A stretch of 46,920 bases of DNA from a virus. The translations under genes were made by a program, and so were the position numbers. Shown here in pieces: positions 40,396-46,793 of the stretch (within the stretch, counting starts at the first letter, position 1; every line of letters starts with the position of its first letter). The stretch spans positions 1 through 46,920 of IMG/VR virus record IMGVR_UViG_3300049846_000524; one strand, 5' to 3'. The notes under the pieces are model-generated. The model was given only the letters and a program-made list of their open reading frames with translations, did not search any database and was not told where the DNA came from.

Positions 40396-41076
40396 ATGAA
40401 ATCAGTAATAACAGAAGCAAAAGTGACCGTTCGTATAAATACAGGCGACTTTAATTATGAGGAGGGAACTCTAGCAGCTAATGTCCAATCTGGAGAAGAT
40501 GGAGTAAAAGTGCTACGAGAGTTAAAACTTCAAATTAATGAAGGTCTCGGCGCTAAAGGCACTGTAGAAGAAGAAAATGAAGAACTAACAAAAAAGAAAG
40601 CAGGAAAAAATGGAAAACCAAGTAAACAAAGTAAGTCCAATACTATTAACGACGAAGATGAATCTGAAGAAGATACCTCAGAAGACGATTCAGGAGCTGA
40701 TGACGAAAGCGATGAGGACAATGAAACCTCAGACAGTGAAGACAGTGATGACGTTGACAGTGATGCCGACGAATCCGATGAAGACGAAGTCGAAGAAGAA
40801 AAGCCAGCCAAAAAAGGTAGTAGCTCCAGTAAAGGCGGCAAAAAAACTAGACAAAAAGGTCCAGAAGAATACAACCGCGATCTCGAGCAACACAAAGAAG
40901 TATTCGGAGGAATTGTCCGATCTATAAATCCTGATTACAGGAAATCGGACAAACTAAAAGCGTTAGTCAAAACGATCTCTACAGAGCTAGAGGGAGAGCC
41001 TTTCTTAGATGAGAACGGAGAAGTCCTTTCTTCATTTAGCAAGGAAGTAGCTAAACGCATGAAGGGTAAAAAGTAA
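40396..41076 (+). CDS. Acidic-linker protein of recombination block
   Basis: The 226-residue product starts at ATG 40396 with TTTAGGAGA upstream. The first 50 residues form a small alpha-beta region; residues about 80-130 are an almost purely acidic Asp/Glu/Ser run; a Lys-rich patch (KKGSSSSKGGKKTRQK) follows, and a final helical domain (EEYNRDLEQHKEVFGGIV...LKALVKTI). The acidic-basic layout suggests nucleic-acid handling or mimicry, and position next to nuclease and helicase suggests recombination. No known family. Confidence 0.5.
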   Translation: MKSVITEAKVTVRINTGDFNYEEGTLAANVQSGEDGVKVLRELKLQINEGLGAKGTVEEENEELTKKKAGKNGKPSKQSKSNTINDEDESEEDTSEDDSGADDESDEDNETSDSEDSDDVDSDADESDEDEVEEEKPAKKGSSSSKGGKKTRQKGPEEYNRDLEQHKEVFGGIVRSINPDYRKSDKLKALVKTISTELEGEPFLDENGEVLSSFSKEVAKRMKGKK

Positions 41077-41078
41077 TT

Positions 41079-41165
41079 ATGCTGGGTTCCGTGATACCGA
41101 TATACGGATACGGGCGGATTAAACGGTGTTCTCCATACGCGAGACAAAAGAACGGCCCAGTATGA
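41079..41165 (+). CDS. Possible 28-aa coupled peptide
   Basis: A 29-codon frame (ATG 41079, stop 41165) fills the gap before the SNF2-like helicase and overlaps its start codon as ATGA. The product is basic with an aromatic middle (VIPIYGYGRIKRCSPYARQ). It lacks a strong ribosome site; the overlap is the main argument. It could be a coupling leader. Confidence 0.3.
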   Translation: MLGSVIPIYGYGRIKRCSPYARQKNGPV

Positions 41166-42463
41166 AACTACCGAGCCTCACTGAAAAGCAAAAAGAAATG
41201 ATTGCCTTTGGTGAGGCTCACCCCTATTCGCTTCTCTGCGCAGACCCAAGATTAGGGAAAACGAGATCAGCAATCTATCTCAGAGAGAAATTAAAACTAA
41301 ATTGCGTTGTCGTATGCCCTGCCTACCTTCTACTTAATTGGAAAAAAGAAATAAACAAATGGGCTCCAAAAGCTAGCGTAACTCTTTTTAAAAAGGGCGC
41401 GGATATCTACCACGTATGTGATACCGACTATGTTGTAATATCTTACGATCTAGTGCAAAAGGCTGAAGACTTATTTGAATGGGCCGACGTAGTTATAGCT
41501 GATGAGATTCACAATTTAAAATCCATGGCCGCTAAACGCACACAATTTTTTCATAGAGCCCTATATGAGAACTCTCTAAAATATTTTTATGGGTTAACTG
41601 GAACACCAATTAAAAACAGAGTTAAAGAATTTTATTCATTGTTGGCATTGGCCTATTATAATCCTAAATTTAAAGATGCTAAATTTTTAGACGAATATCC
41701 CGATGAGATAAGCTTTGCTGATAGGTTTTCATTTTCAGAGACATATGAGGTGCAAATGAATGGCTGGAGAATGCCAATTACAAAATACTTCGGACTTAAA
41801 AATGAAGAAGAGTTAAGACACTGGCTAAAAGATGTCTATATAAGAATTAAAGCAGGGCCAGAAGATCTACCTCCAATAAGCTATTTAGATACGCTTGTTT
41901 CTGATATTGATGACAAAGATTTACTCTTAGCGTTTCAGGATTATTTTTATCAAGAAGACGAATACGACTACAATAGAGGTAGAGACGAGAGAGTTAACTC
42001 TGTACTCCCAGAGCATAAAAGAAATGCTGCCGTTAAAAAAGTTCCGTTCACGATTAAATATGTTGAGAATCTTATGGAGTCAGTAGATTGCTGTCTTGTA
42101 TACTCTGATCACAGAGAGCCTATAGAGAAAATAGCAGCTCACTTTAAAGTCCCAGCAGTGACGGGCTCGATGCCAGCAAGTAAGCGAGCTGATATGGTAA
42201 ATAAATTTCAAAGCGGAGAACTAAATATTTTATGCGCCACGATAGGCTCACTGAAAGAGGGCGCTGATTTATTTAGGGCTAGAGATCTCGTTTTAAATGA
42301 CCCAGCCTGGGTTCCAGGCGATATTTTTCAAGTAATTAATAGGACTAGGGCATTAGGAGAGAAAGACCCTAGAACGGTGCACAGGATTATGGGTAGCCCA
42401 CAGGATGAAAAAATTTGGAATGTACTTGAAGAAAAAATGCAAACGATAGATAAAGCTACTTAA
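41162..42463 (+). CDS. SNF2-type SF2 helicase/translocase
   Basis: The 433-residue protein carries the SF2 motifs in order: motif I ADPRLGKTR (K33), Ia CPAYLLLNW (52-60), II VIADEIH (D114, E115), III LTGTP (145-149), later CATIGSLKEGADL and motif VI VINRTRALGE. This is the compact SNF2-like helicase typical of many phages, which translocates on dsDNA and probably helps replication restart or recombination. The usual GLGKT is PRLGKT here. The chosen ATG (41162) fits motif spacing and overlaps the small upstream frame. Confidence 0.9.
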   Translation: MKLPSLTEKQKEMIAFGEAHPYSLLCADPRLGKTRSAIYLREKLKLNCVVVCPAYLLLNWKKEINKWAPKASVTLFKKGADIYHVCDTDYVVISYDLVQKAEDLFEWADVVIADEIHNLKSMAAKRTQFFHRALYENSLKYFYGLTGTPIKNRVKEFYSLLALAYYNPKFKDAKFLDEYPDEISFADRFSFSETYEVQMNGWRMPITKYFGLKNEEELRHWLKDVYIRIKAGPEDLPPISYLDTLVSDIDDKDLLLAFQDYFYQEDEYDYNRGRDERVNSVLPEHKRNAAVKKVPFTIKYVENLMESVDCCLVYSDHREPIEKIAAHFKVPAVTGSMPASKRADMVNKFQSGELNILCATIGSLKEGADLFRARDLVLNDPAWVPGDIFQVINRTRALGEKDPRTVHRIMGSPQDEKIWNVLEEKMQTIDKAT

Positions 42464-42464
42464 T

Positions 42465-42671
42465 ATGATTCTGATTCAACAACTTAAAGAGCCTAAAGAA
42501 ACATCGGGTACTAGATTAAACCCAGGCGAATCCGTGCAAATAAAAAATATTTCAATTCATAATGCCAATGAGTTTCCAGTTTATATAAATTCTTATCGGC
42601 GCAAGAGACATAAAAAACCTCTACGAGAAGTGCGTCGATCTAAGAAAAAAATATCTACGATCTCGTCGTAA
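42465..42671 (+). CDS. Small basic hypothetical protein
   Basis: A 68-residue product starting just after the helicase stop. The N-terminal half is beta-like with an RLNPGESVQIKNISI pattern seen in small phage structural or decoration proteins; the C-terminal half is very basic (RRKRHKKPLREVRRSKKKIS), likely DNA-binding or disordered. It precedes a terminator. No known family. Confidence 0.5.
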   Translation: MILIQQLKEPKETSGTRLNPGESVQIKNISIHNANEFPVYINSYRRKRHKKPLREVRRSKKKISTISS

Positions 42672-42681
42672 GATATTTTAC

Positions 42682-42720
42682 GGGCCTGTCTAGCTTATGA
42701 TTAGATAGGCCCTTTAATTT
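42682..42720 (+). terminator. Terminator-like hairpin ahead of endolysin gene
   Basis: GGGCCTGTCTA (42682-42692) pairs with TAGATAGGCCC (42702-42712), 11 bp with one G-U, loop of 9, followed by TTTAATTT. The endolysin start codon lies just 2 bases beyond, and the only AGG available as ribosome site is inside the stem. Confidence 0.8.
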
Positions 42721-42721
42721 T

Positions 42722-43174
42722 ATGAGAAAAATAAATCAAGAGGGCTTGGCCCTACTAAAAGAGTTTGAGTCCCTCCAATTAAACGCCTACGATGACGGCG
42801 GCGGTGTATGGACTATCGGATGGGGCCATACGGGTAAAGATGTCTATCAAGGTAAAAGAATAACCGAAGAAGAGGCAATAGAGCTTTTAAATAGAGATTT
42901 AGAAGTATTTGAGGCAGCAGTAGATTCACTCGTGAAAAGAAAACTCACTGACAATCAATTCTCCGCTTTAGTTATGTTTGTATTCAATGTCGGAGTAAAC
43001 GCATTTCAAAAATCCACAATGCTTAAACTACTAAATGGCCCTACGCCTATAAAAATTATTTCAAAAGAATTTTCTAAATGGGTTTACGATAATGGCAGAA
43101 TATTAAAAGGATTAGTAAGAAGACGCGAAGCAGAAAAGATATTGTTTTTAAAATCTGAGACGTTGACAACTTAA
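42722..43174 (+). CDS. Endolysin, GH24 muramidase
   Basis: The 150-residue lysozyme has the GH24 catalytic triad: E16 in KEFESL, D25 in YDDGGG and T31 in VWTIGWGH, then NQFSALVMFVFNVGVNAF, the usual GH24 core. It cuts the MurNAc-GlcNAc bond of peptidoglycan at lysis. There is no signal peptide or SAR segment, so a holin is needed. Start ATG 42722 sits beside a terminator hairpin. The stop is inside the GTTGACAACTT box. Confidence 0.93.
   Translation: MRKINQEGLALLKEFESLQLNAYDDGGGVWTIGWGHTGKDVYQGKRITEEEAIELLNRDLEVFEAAVDSLVKRKLTDNQFSALVMFVFNVGVNAFQKSTMLKLLNGPTPIKIISKEFSKWVYDNGRILKGLVRRREAEKILFLKSETLTT
43162..43172 (+). promoter_or_regulatory. GTTGACAACTT box at endolysin end
   Basis: The same GTTGACAACTT sequence that precedes the polymerase gene overlaps the last codons of the endolysin, 27 bases ahead of the next gene. 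No good -10 is found at 16-18 bases (GAGGCT at 17), so it may be a binding site rather than a promoter. Confidence 0.35.
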
Positions 43175-43198
43175 AATTTCGATGGGAGGCTCACTTCC

Positions 43199-43552
43199 AT
43201 GCAAGTAATAGAAAATTTAGCGAGAAAAGAAACAAGGGTAGACTCTAAAGTAGATCATTCAGCGGTTATGGATGAGCAAGGCTTCTATAGATTTTTGTGT
43301 ACTCCTAGAGGTAAAACAAAACAAGATGCCGTAGAACAAAGGCCAGCAAAATCTTTTTTAGTGAAATGCGATAAATGCAAAATAGCATCTTTAGCCCACG
43401 TAAAACAGATTTTAGAAGAAGATCAAAAACTATATAATAAATATCTAATAAAACTAGCGGAGGATAAAAAAGCCAAAGAGGATTTTCTAGTAGAGCTAGA
43501 GAGACGTGCAGAAAGAACTAGAAAACTAGAAGCTAAGGATGAAGAAGAATGA
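43199..43552 (+). CDS. Hypothetical charged protein with CDKC
   Basis: The 117-residue product has a GGGAGG ribosome site. The middle contains FLVKCDKCKIAS, one CxxC pair, followed by a long charged helix (VKQILEEDQKLYNKYLIKL...ELERRAERTRKLEAKDEEE), probably coiled coil. Overlaps the next gene as ATGA. Function unknown; zinc binding by one pair would need a partner subunit. Confidence 0.5.
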   Translation: MQVIENLARKETRVDSKVDHSAVMDEQGFYRFLCTPRGKTKQDAVEQRPAKSFLVKCDKCKIASLAHVKQILEEDQKLYNKYLIKLAEDKKAKEDFLVELERRAERTRKLEAKDEEE

Positions 43553-44016
43553 GCGGAGTAGTTACAAGTTTGCAGGATATTGTTCAACGTAAACAGGGCG
43601 GCCCTTGTCCTATGTGTAGTTATATTCATCCATTAGATACTTTATGTACTAGAGAGGCTCTATTCCATAAAATAAAAAAACTTATGGAGGCCAATGGTTT
43701 AATACCATTGATGCAATCTCATATTAAAGAAGTCACGGGTATGGCATCACAATATTTAATGATGCTAAAAAAAGCAGGGGACTCTCATGAACTACTTCTG
43801 GAAGTTTTAAAAGAGTATGGAGATATAGGGGAAAAAATTAGATTAGATTACATGGAGAGATTAGACAAATGGGCGAGCCAAAAATCTACAAGCCAAGACA
43901 CTCCCGAACAACTGGAGCTTTTCAGCCAAAACAAATCAATCTCCAAAGAGACAGAGACCAAAAACTCCATGGAGAAGAGCACTGGAAACAATTTAGAGCC
44001 AGGTTTCTTGAAGTAA
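43549..44016 (+). CDS. Zinc-finger protein with clamp-like QLELF motif
   Basis: The 155-residue product starts as ATGA overlap. It has a zinc-knuckle-like start (CPMC...H...C, residues 20-33), a helical middle that resembles small DNA-binding domains (VTGMASQYLMMLKKAGDSHELLLEVLKEYGDI), and a disordered, polar C-terminus carrying PEQLELFSQ at 119-127. The final 148 bases overlap the HNH gene in another frame. QLELF fits the bacterial sliding-clamp consensus QL[SD]LF closely. Function inferred only. Confidence 0.5.
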   Translation: MSGVVTSLQDIVQRKQGGPCPMCSYIHPLDTLCTREALFHKIKKLMEANGLIPLMQSHIKEVTGMASQYLMMLKKAGDSHELLLEVLKEYGDIGEKIRLDYMERLDKWASQKSTSQDTPEQLELFSQNKSISKETETKNSMEKSTGNNLEPGFLK

Positions 44017-44285
44017 ATAAAGAGTGCTATTGTTGTGGAGAGAAGGCCAGGGTAGTGGACCACATCGAACCGTCCAAGGGGAGAGAAGATGTCTTTAAAA
44101 GAACGGCTAATCATATTGCTCTGTGTGTTTGTTGCCACAATACCGTTACAGGTAAGTTTGATTATAAGTTTAAAAAGGGTGATAGCCTACAGCCAAAAAT
44201 AGAGTGGATGAATAAGGCTAGAGACAGAAATGAAGTAATACAAAACAGGAAATTTCCAGCAGTAAAGGTGCTAATATATGGATAA
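43869..44285 (+). CDS. HNH endonuclease, gp74-like
   Basis: The 138-residue product starts at ATG 43869 (GGAGAG upstream) inside the preceding gene. It has the phage HNH core: CYCCGEKARVVDHIEP, NHIALCVCCHNTVTGKFD, with four Cys for zinc and D-H...N...H catalytic residues. HK97 gp74-type HNH proteins act with terminase in cutting DNA ends; those usually sit next to terS, whereas this one is nearly 40 kb away. It could instead be a homing nuclease. Confidence 0.82.
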   Translation: MGEPKIYKPRHSRTTGAFQPKQINLQRDRDQKLHGEEHWKQFRARFLEVNKECYCCGEKARVVDHIEPSKGREDVFKRTANHIALCVCCHNTVTGKFDYKFKKGDSLQPKIEWMNKARDRNEVIQNRKFPAVKVLIYG

Positions 44286-44454
44286 AGTAACTAAACTTAT
44301 GATAAACTCTATAGCCCAAATTGTTCTACTTATAGCCGCTACTTTTTTATTTATCATAATAAATTTAGTAAGTTGTTTATTTAAGACTTTGCAGTTCTTT
44401 CACACAGAAATAGCTAACGAATCTACAAGATTAACAAACTGGGCTTTAAAATAA
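44278..44454 (+). CDS. Small single-span membrane protein, candidate holin
   Basis: A 58-residue frame not usually listed because of its size. It begins with ATG 44278, overlapping the HNH stop, with AAAGGTG upstream. Residues 10-36 are a long hydrophobic segment (IAQIVLLIAATFLFIIINL), flanked by charged ends. It lies downstream of the endolysin and is the nearest membrane protein to it, so it is a candidate holin (class III-like) although size and single span leave other options. Confidence 0.5.
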   Translation: MDKVTKLMINSIAQIVLLIAATFLFIIINLVSCLFKTLQFFHTEIANESTRLTNWALK

Positions 44455-44464
44455 TAATAATAAT

Positions 44465-45145
44465 ATGGATAGTGATTTAATATTAGAAGAATTAAAATCC
44501 TCAAACGTAATGGACACTAGATATGGGCTCCCTTTAGTTGGCATCCATAGAAATCCTCATTTATATTTTGCAGTGGTTTTTAAAATTTTAATACACAACG
44601 ATGTAATAATAGCATTCAATGAGTTTTATATTTCCTATATGGAGTTCTTAAAAGATTGTGAAGTTAAACCAGGATTAATAACTACATACCCTGGCTCAGA
44701 GGCCGCCAGTCATGACGATATCATGGGAGTAATAGAGTCAATGAGGCCCGCAGGCGTATGCAGTAGAGTATTAAATTATTTAAAAAGTAATTATGGAAAC
44801 TATAATTATAACGGCTCGAGACGCGCAAACTTTTTTAGGTTTTTTTATTTCTACCCGTATTTAAAAGCGTCTATCGGTAAAGGGTTCCCCCTAGTTTTAC
44901 AAATCCTCTACTCTATTCATGTATTATTCCATTTATATTTCACAAAAAAAGGTGAGTTTAGTGGGCACAATAAGCTATGGGTTACATTTAAAGTTATGAA
45001 AAGATATAGGCTCACTCGCGCTGTAATTAAATTCTGGTCTAAAACACAGGAGGCTAGAGGCATTACTCCTAAATATATGTATCAAAATCATTATTTAAAA
45101 GAGTGCCCTTGGTTTGGCAAATGGGCACCGGAAAGTTGGCTCTAA
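44465..45145 (+). CDS. Hypothetical protein
   Basis: The 226-residue product has no recognised family. It is rich in aromatic residues (many Tyr and Phe), with LVGIHRNPHLYFAVVFKILIHND near the N-terminus, a GNYNYNGSRRANFFRFFYFYPYL centre, and a basic region (FKVMKRYRLTRAVIKFWS) before the C-terminus ending WL. A hydrophobic stretch at about 142-158 may be a membrane or buried helix. Ribosome site is weak. It overlaps the next gene start as TAATG. Confidence 0.5.
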   Translation: MDSDLILEELKSSNVMDTRYGLPLVGIHRNPHLYFAVVFKILIHNDVIIAFNEFYISYMEFLKDCEVKPGLITTYPGSEAASHDDIMGVIESMRPAGVCSRVLNYLKSNYGNYNYNGSRRANFFRFFYFYPYLKASIGKGFPLVLQILYSIHVLFHLYFTKKGEFSGHNKLWVTFKVMKRYRLTRAVIKFWSKTQEARGITPKYMYQNHYLKECPWFGKWAPESWL

Positions 45146-45795
45146 TGCAAAAGATAGTTTACTCTGGAATTCTATTTATATTATTAATGGGTCTCATGGC
45201 TACAGGTAAGAGGAAAACTATACCTATTCCACTACCCACGGTAAGCCCCGTATCAGACAATATTTGTGGCCCCGATGGGTGTCAGAGAACAGGAATAAAA
45301 TTTAAACCAAAGCCAGGCTACGCTACTGAAAAAGAGAAGGAGATCATTGCCCATGCTCAAGAGGCTGCTAATAGAACGATTCAGAGCGATTGTTTTAGGG
45401 ATTTTATGCTGGAAAGCCAGCTTAATAATACGAATGGAAGAACTAATGAAGAGGTAGTAAATCATTTGCAGAGTCTATCAGGTAATATTGTTGTCATAAT
45501 GTACTATAGAAGCATGAATGAGACTTCAGCAATTGCCTCCGCATACGTAGGAGGCAGACAAACTAAAAACGGTATTGTCCATGAAGTAATGCTCAATAAT
45601 GCCTATTTTGATGAGTCTATTTCTGACTGCGAATGGGCCTCAACACTAGGCGGCCATGAAGGTGTAGGTCACTCGATGGGCGGTTACGGTCATGGATATA
45701 AATGGAGTCGTTATCGTGAAGATACAGTGCCTTATGTATTAGCAGGTAGAAAATTAAAATACGGCGGAGATGTTTTCCAGAAATGCTGCAAATGA
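45145..45795 (+). CDS. Exported HExxH metalloprotease-like protein
   Basis: The 216-residue product starts at ATG 45145. Residues 4-20 form a signal anchor or signal peptide. The region STLGGHEGVGHSMGGYGHGY has HExxH (H171-E172-x3-H176) followed by another His at 183, like a metzincin-type zinc site with one extra residue. Several Cys (41, 46, 83, 162, 214, 215) suggest disulphides, consistent with export to the periplasm. Substrate unknown: cell-wall peptides, a host surface protein or a phage protein are possible. Confidence 0.65.
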   Translation: MQKIVYSGILFILLMGLMATGKRKTIPIPLPTVSPVSDNICGPDGCQRTGIKFKPKPGYATEKEKEIIAHAQEAANRTIQSDCFRDFMLESQLNNTNGRTNEEVVNHLQSLSGNIVVIMYYRSMNETSAIASAYVGGRQTKNGIVHEVMLNNAYFDESISDCEWASTLGGHEGVGHSMGGYGHGYKWSRYREDTVPYVLAGRKLKYGGDVFQKCCK

Positions 45796-46103
45796 ATTTA
45801 TATAAACTAGCGCCCGATGAAAAATTAATACTAAAATTAATTAATGAGAATGGAGATGAATTCTTAGCAGGACACAATAAAGGATATCTAAGTTTAATAC
45901 TTTTAGCTGATAAGAAAATGGGCTCAGTATTAGAAAATGTATTATTGTGGGATAGTATTGAAAGCCTAGAAGAGTGGGTAAACATGATAAAAAATACTTG
46001 CCCTGATGTTTATAAAGATCTTATTCAATTGGATATGAGAATTACTAAAGTTAAAGTAAAGATAGCCTCAGAGACTAAAAACCATTTAGGAATTACACAT
46101 TAA
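45792..46103 (+). CDS. Hypothetical acidic helical protein
   Basis: A 103-residue product starting at ATG 45792 (ATGA overlap; an ATG at 45783 adds three residues). It is helical and contains KLAPDEKLILKLINENGDEF, ILLADKKMGS and IESLEEWVNMIKNTCPDVYKD, with no family I recognise. It is the last + strand gene before the leftward segment; transcription would run antisense into the tRNA-like gene. Confidence 0.5.
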   Translation: MNLYKLAPDEKLILKLINENGDEFLAGHNKGYLSLILLADKKMGSVLENVLLWDSIESLEEWVNMIKNTCPDVYKDLIQLDMRITKVKVKIASETKNHLGITH

Positions 46104-46104
46104 T

Positions 46105-46186
46105 TGGCGGCCCTGATAGGATTCAAACCTATGTCCTCCCATGTGATCGTCATCTAATGGGCGCTCTATCACTGAGCTACAGAGCC
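46105..46186 (-). tRNA. tRNA-like gene with 14-nt anticodon loop
   Basis: On the minus strand the 82 bases fold as a tRNA: acceptor GGCTCTG/CAGGGCC (7 bp, one G-U), U8-A9, D arm GCTC-AGTGATA-GAGC, G26, anticodon stem CCCAT/ATGGG, variable loop AGGAC, T arm ATAGG-TTTGAAT-CCTAT, discriminator G and encoded CCA. Positions 15 (G) and 48 (C), and A19 with U56, keep the tertiary pairs. The anticodon loop is 14 nt (TAGATGACGATCAC) instead of 7 and contains a possible GAT-GACG-ATC mini-hairpin, so no anticodon or U33 can be placed. Amino acid identity is therefore unassigned. Confidence 0.8.
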
Positions 46187-46288
46187 AACTAGATATTATA
46201 AGGTAGGGCATATCATTTCCAGGCGTGAATAAATTTTTAAGGGGCGGCAATCTATGGCCGTTTACAGAATGAATGCGCTGAGAAATTT
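46187..46288. other. Short spacer between tRNA-like gene and leftward CDS
   Basis: No gene is seen. A short GGC/GCC stem occurs near 46246-46258 and a 7-bp GAGAAAT/ATTTCTC stem at 46280-46302 overlapping the end of the leftward gene. Neither is followed by a clear U-tract on the minus strand, so the leftward transcript could continue into the tRNA-like gene. Confidence 0.4.
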
Positions 46289-46594
46289 TTATTTTATTTC
46301 TCGATATTGTTTATAGAGTTCACTGATCTCAAGTGACTTACTTACGATAGCAATCACAGCGCCTTTTATATATTTTTCCTGATTAGTTTTATATCTATCT
46401 ACCTCTTTTTTTAGGGTAGCTTCTAATACAAAATCTTCGATTAGGTCCAAATCTTTATCCACAAATTCATTAAAATTTTTCTGAGATTTTTTAGAGAAAT
46501 CTATTAGATCTAATAACTTTTTTATCTCTTTTTTATTGCGCTCAATCTTAGCCATGATTGATCTTTTTTTAAGATTGATTGTTTTATTTATCAT
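46289..46594 (-). CDS. Small coiled-coil protein, leftward
   Basis: The 101-residue minus-strand product is Lys/Glu-rich and almost entirely helical (KIERNKKEIKKLLDLIDF...KKEVDRYKTNQEKY...KSLEISELYKQY), likely a coiled coil. Start at ATG 46594 has GAGATCTCAA upstream; an internal ATG at 46555 is the alternative with no better ribosome site. It lies downstream (leftward) of the triple operator array and upstream of the tRNA-like gene, so all three may form one repressed transcript. Function unknown. Confidence 0.55.
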   Translation of the reverse strand: MINKTINLKKRSIMAKIERNKKEIKKLLDLIDFSKKSQKNFNEFVDKDLDLIEDFVLEATLKKEVDRYKTNQEKYIKGAVIAIVSKSLEISELYKQYREIK

Positions 46595-46692
46595 TTGAGA
46601 TCTCGACTCTCATACTCTCAAAAACCTAGCCAGAAAAAAATTAGAATTATCCTAGGATTATCTGAGAGTCCTGGGGAACGGGTGGTTACCCC
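46595..46692. other. Gene-free palindrome-rich spacer
   Basis: No gene is supported here. It contains the palindrome GAGATCTC (46597-46604), GACTCTCA (46605-46612) repeated as ACTCTCA (46614-46620) and inverted as TGAGAGTC (46663-46670), the palindrome ATCCTAGGAT (46650-46659), and two leftward GATAAT hexamers (46651-46646 and 46662-46657) that could serve as -10 elements but without a fitting -35. Confidence 0.4.
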
Positions 46693-46747
46693 TGTCTAAT
46701 TTTTAGACAGTTGTCTAAACTTTGGACAGTTGTCTAAAAGTTAGACA
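46693..46747. promoter_or_regulatory. Array of three 17-bp palindromic operators
   Basis: Three 17-bp sites with consensus TGTCTAA-N3-TTAGACA lie at 46693-46709, 46712-46728 and 46731-46747, each separated by the dinucleotide GT, for a 19-bp period. Sites 1 and 3 are perfect palindromes in their arms; site 2 has one change (TTGGACA). This is the geometry of lambda-type repressor operators. They lie upstream of the leftward coiled-coil gene. The binding protein may be the XRE regulator or a protein beyond the window. Confidence 0.85.
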
Positions 46748-46753
46748 GATCGG

Positions 46754-46783
46754 CAAAAACCATGCCGTTTCAAAAACCATGCC
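46754..46783 (+). repeat. 13-bp direct repeat, 17-bp period
   Basis: CAAAAACCATGCC occurs at 46754-46766 and 46771-46783 with four bases (GTTT) between. It lies between the operator array and the 15-bp tandem repeat. It may be part of the same regulatory or replication region. Confidence 0.8.
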
Positions 46784-46793
46784 TATATTGATA

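Noticed and set aside
40530-40895. Ser-rich minus-strand frame
   Set aside because: It is the antisense shadow of the acidic Asp/Glu run in the + strand gene; no ribosome site or start context.
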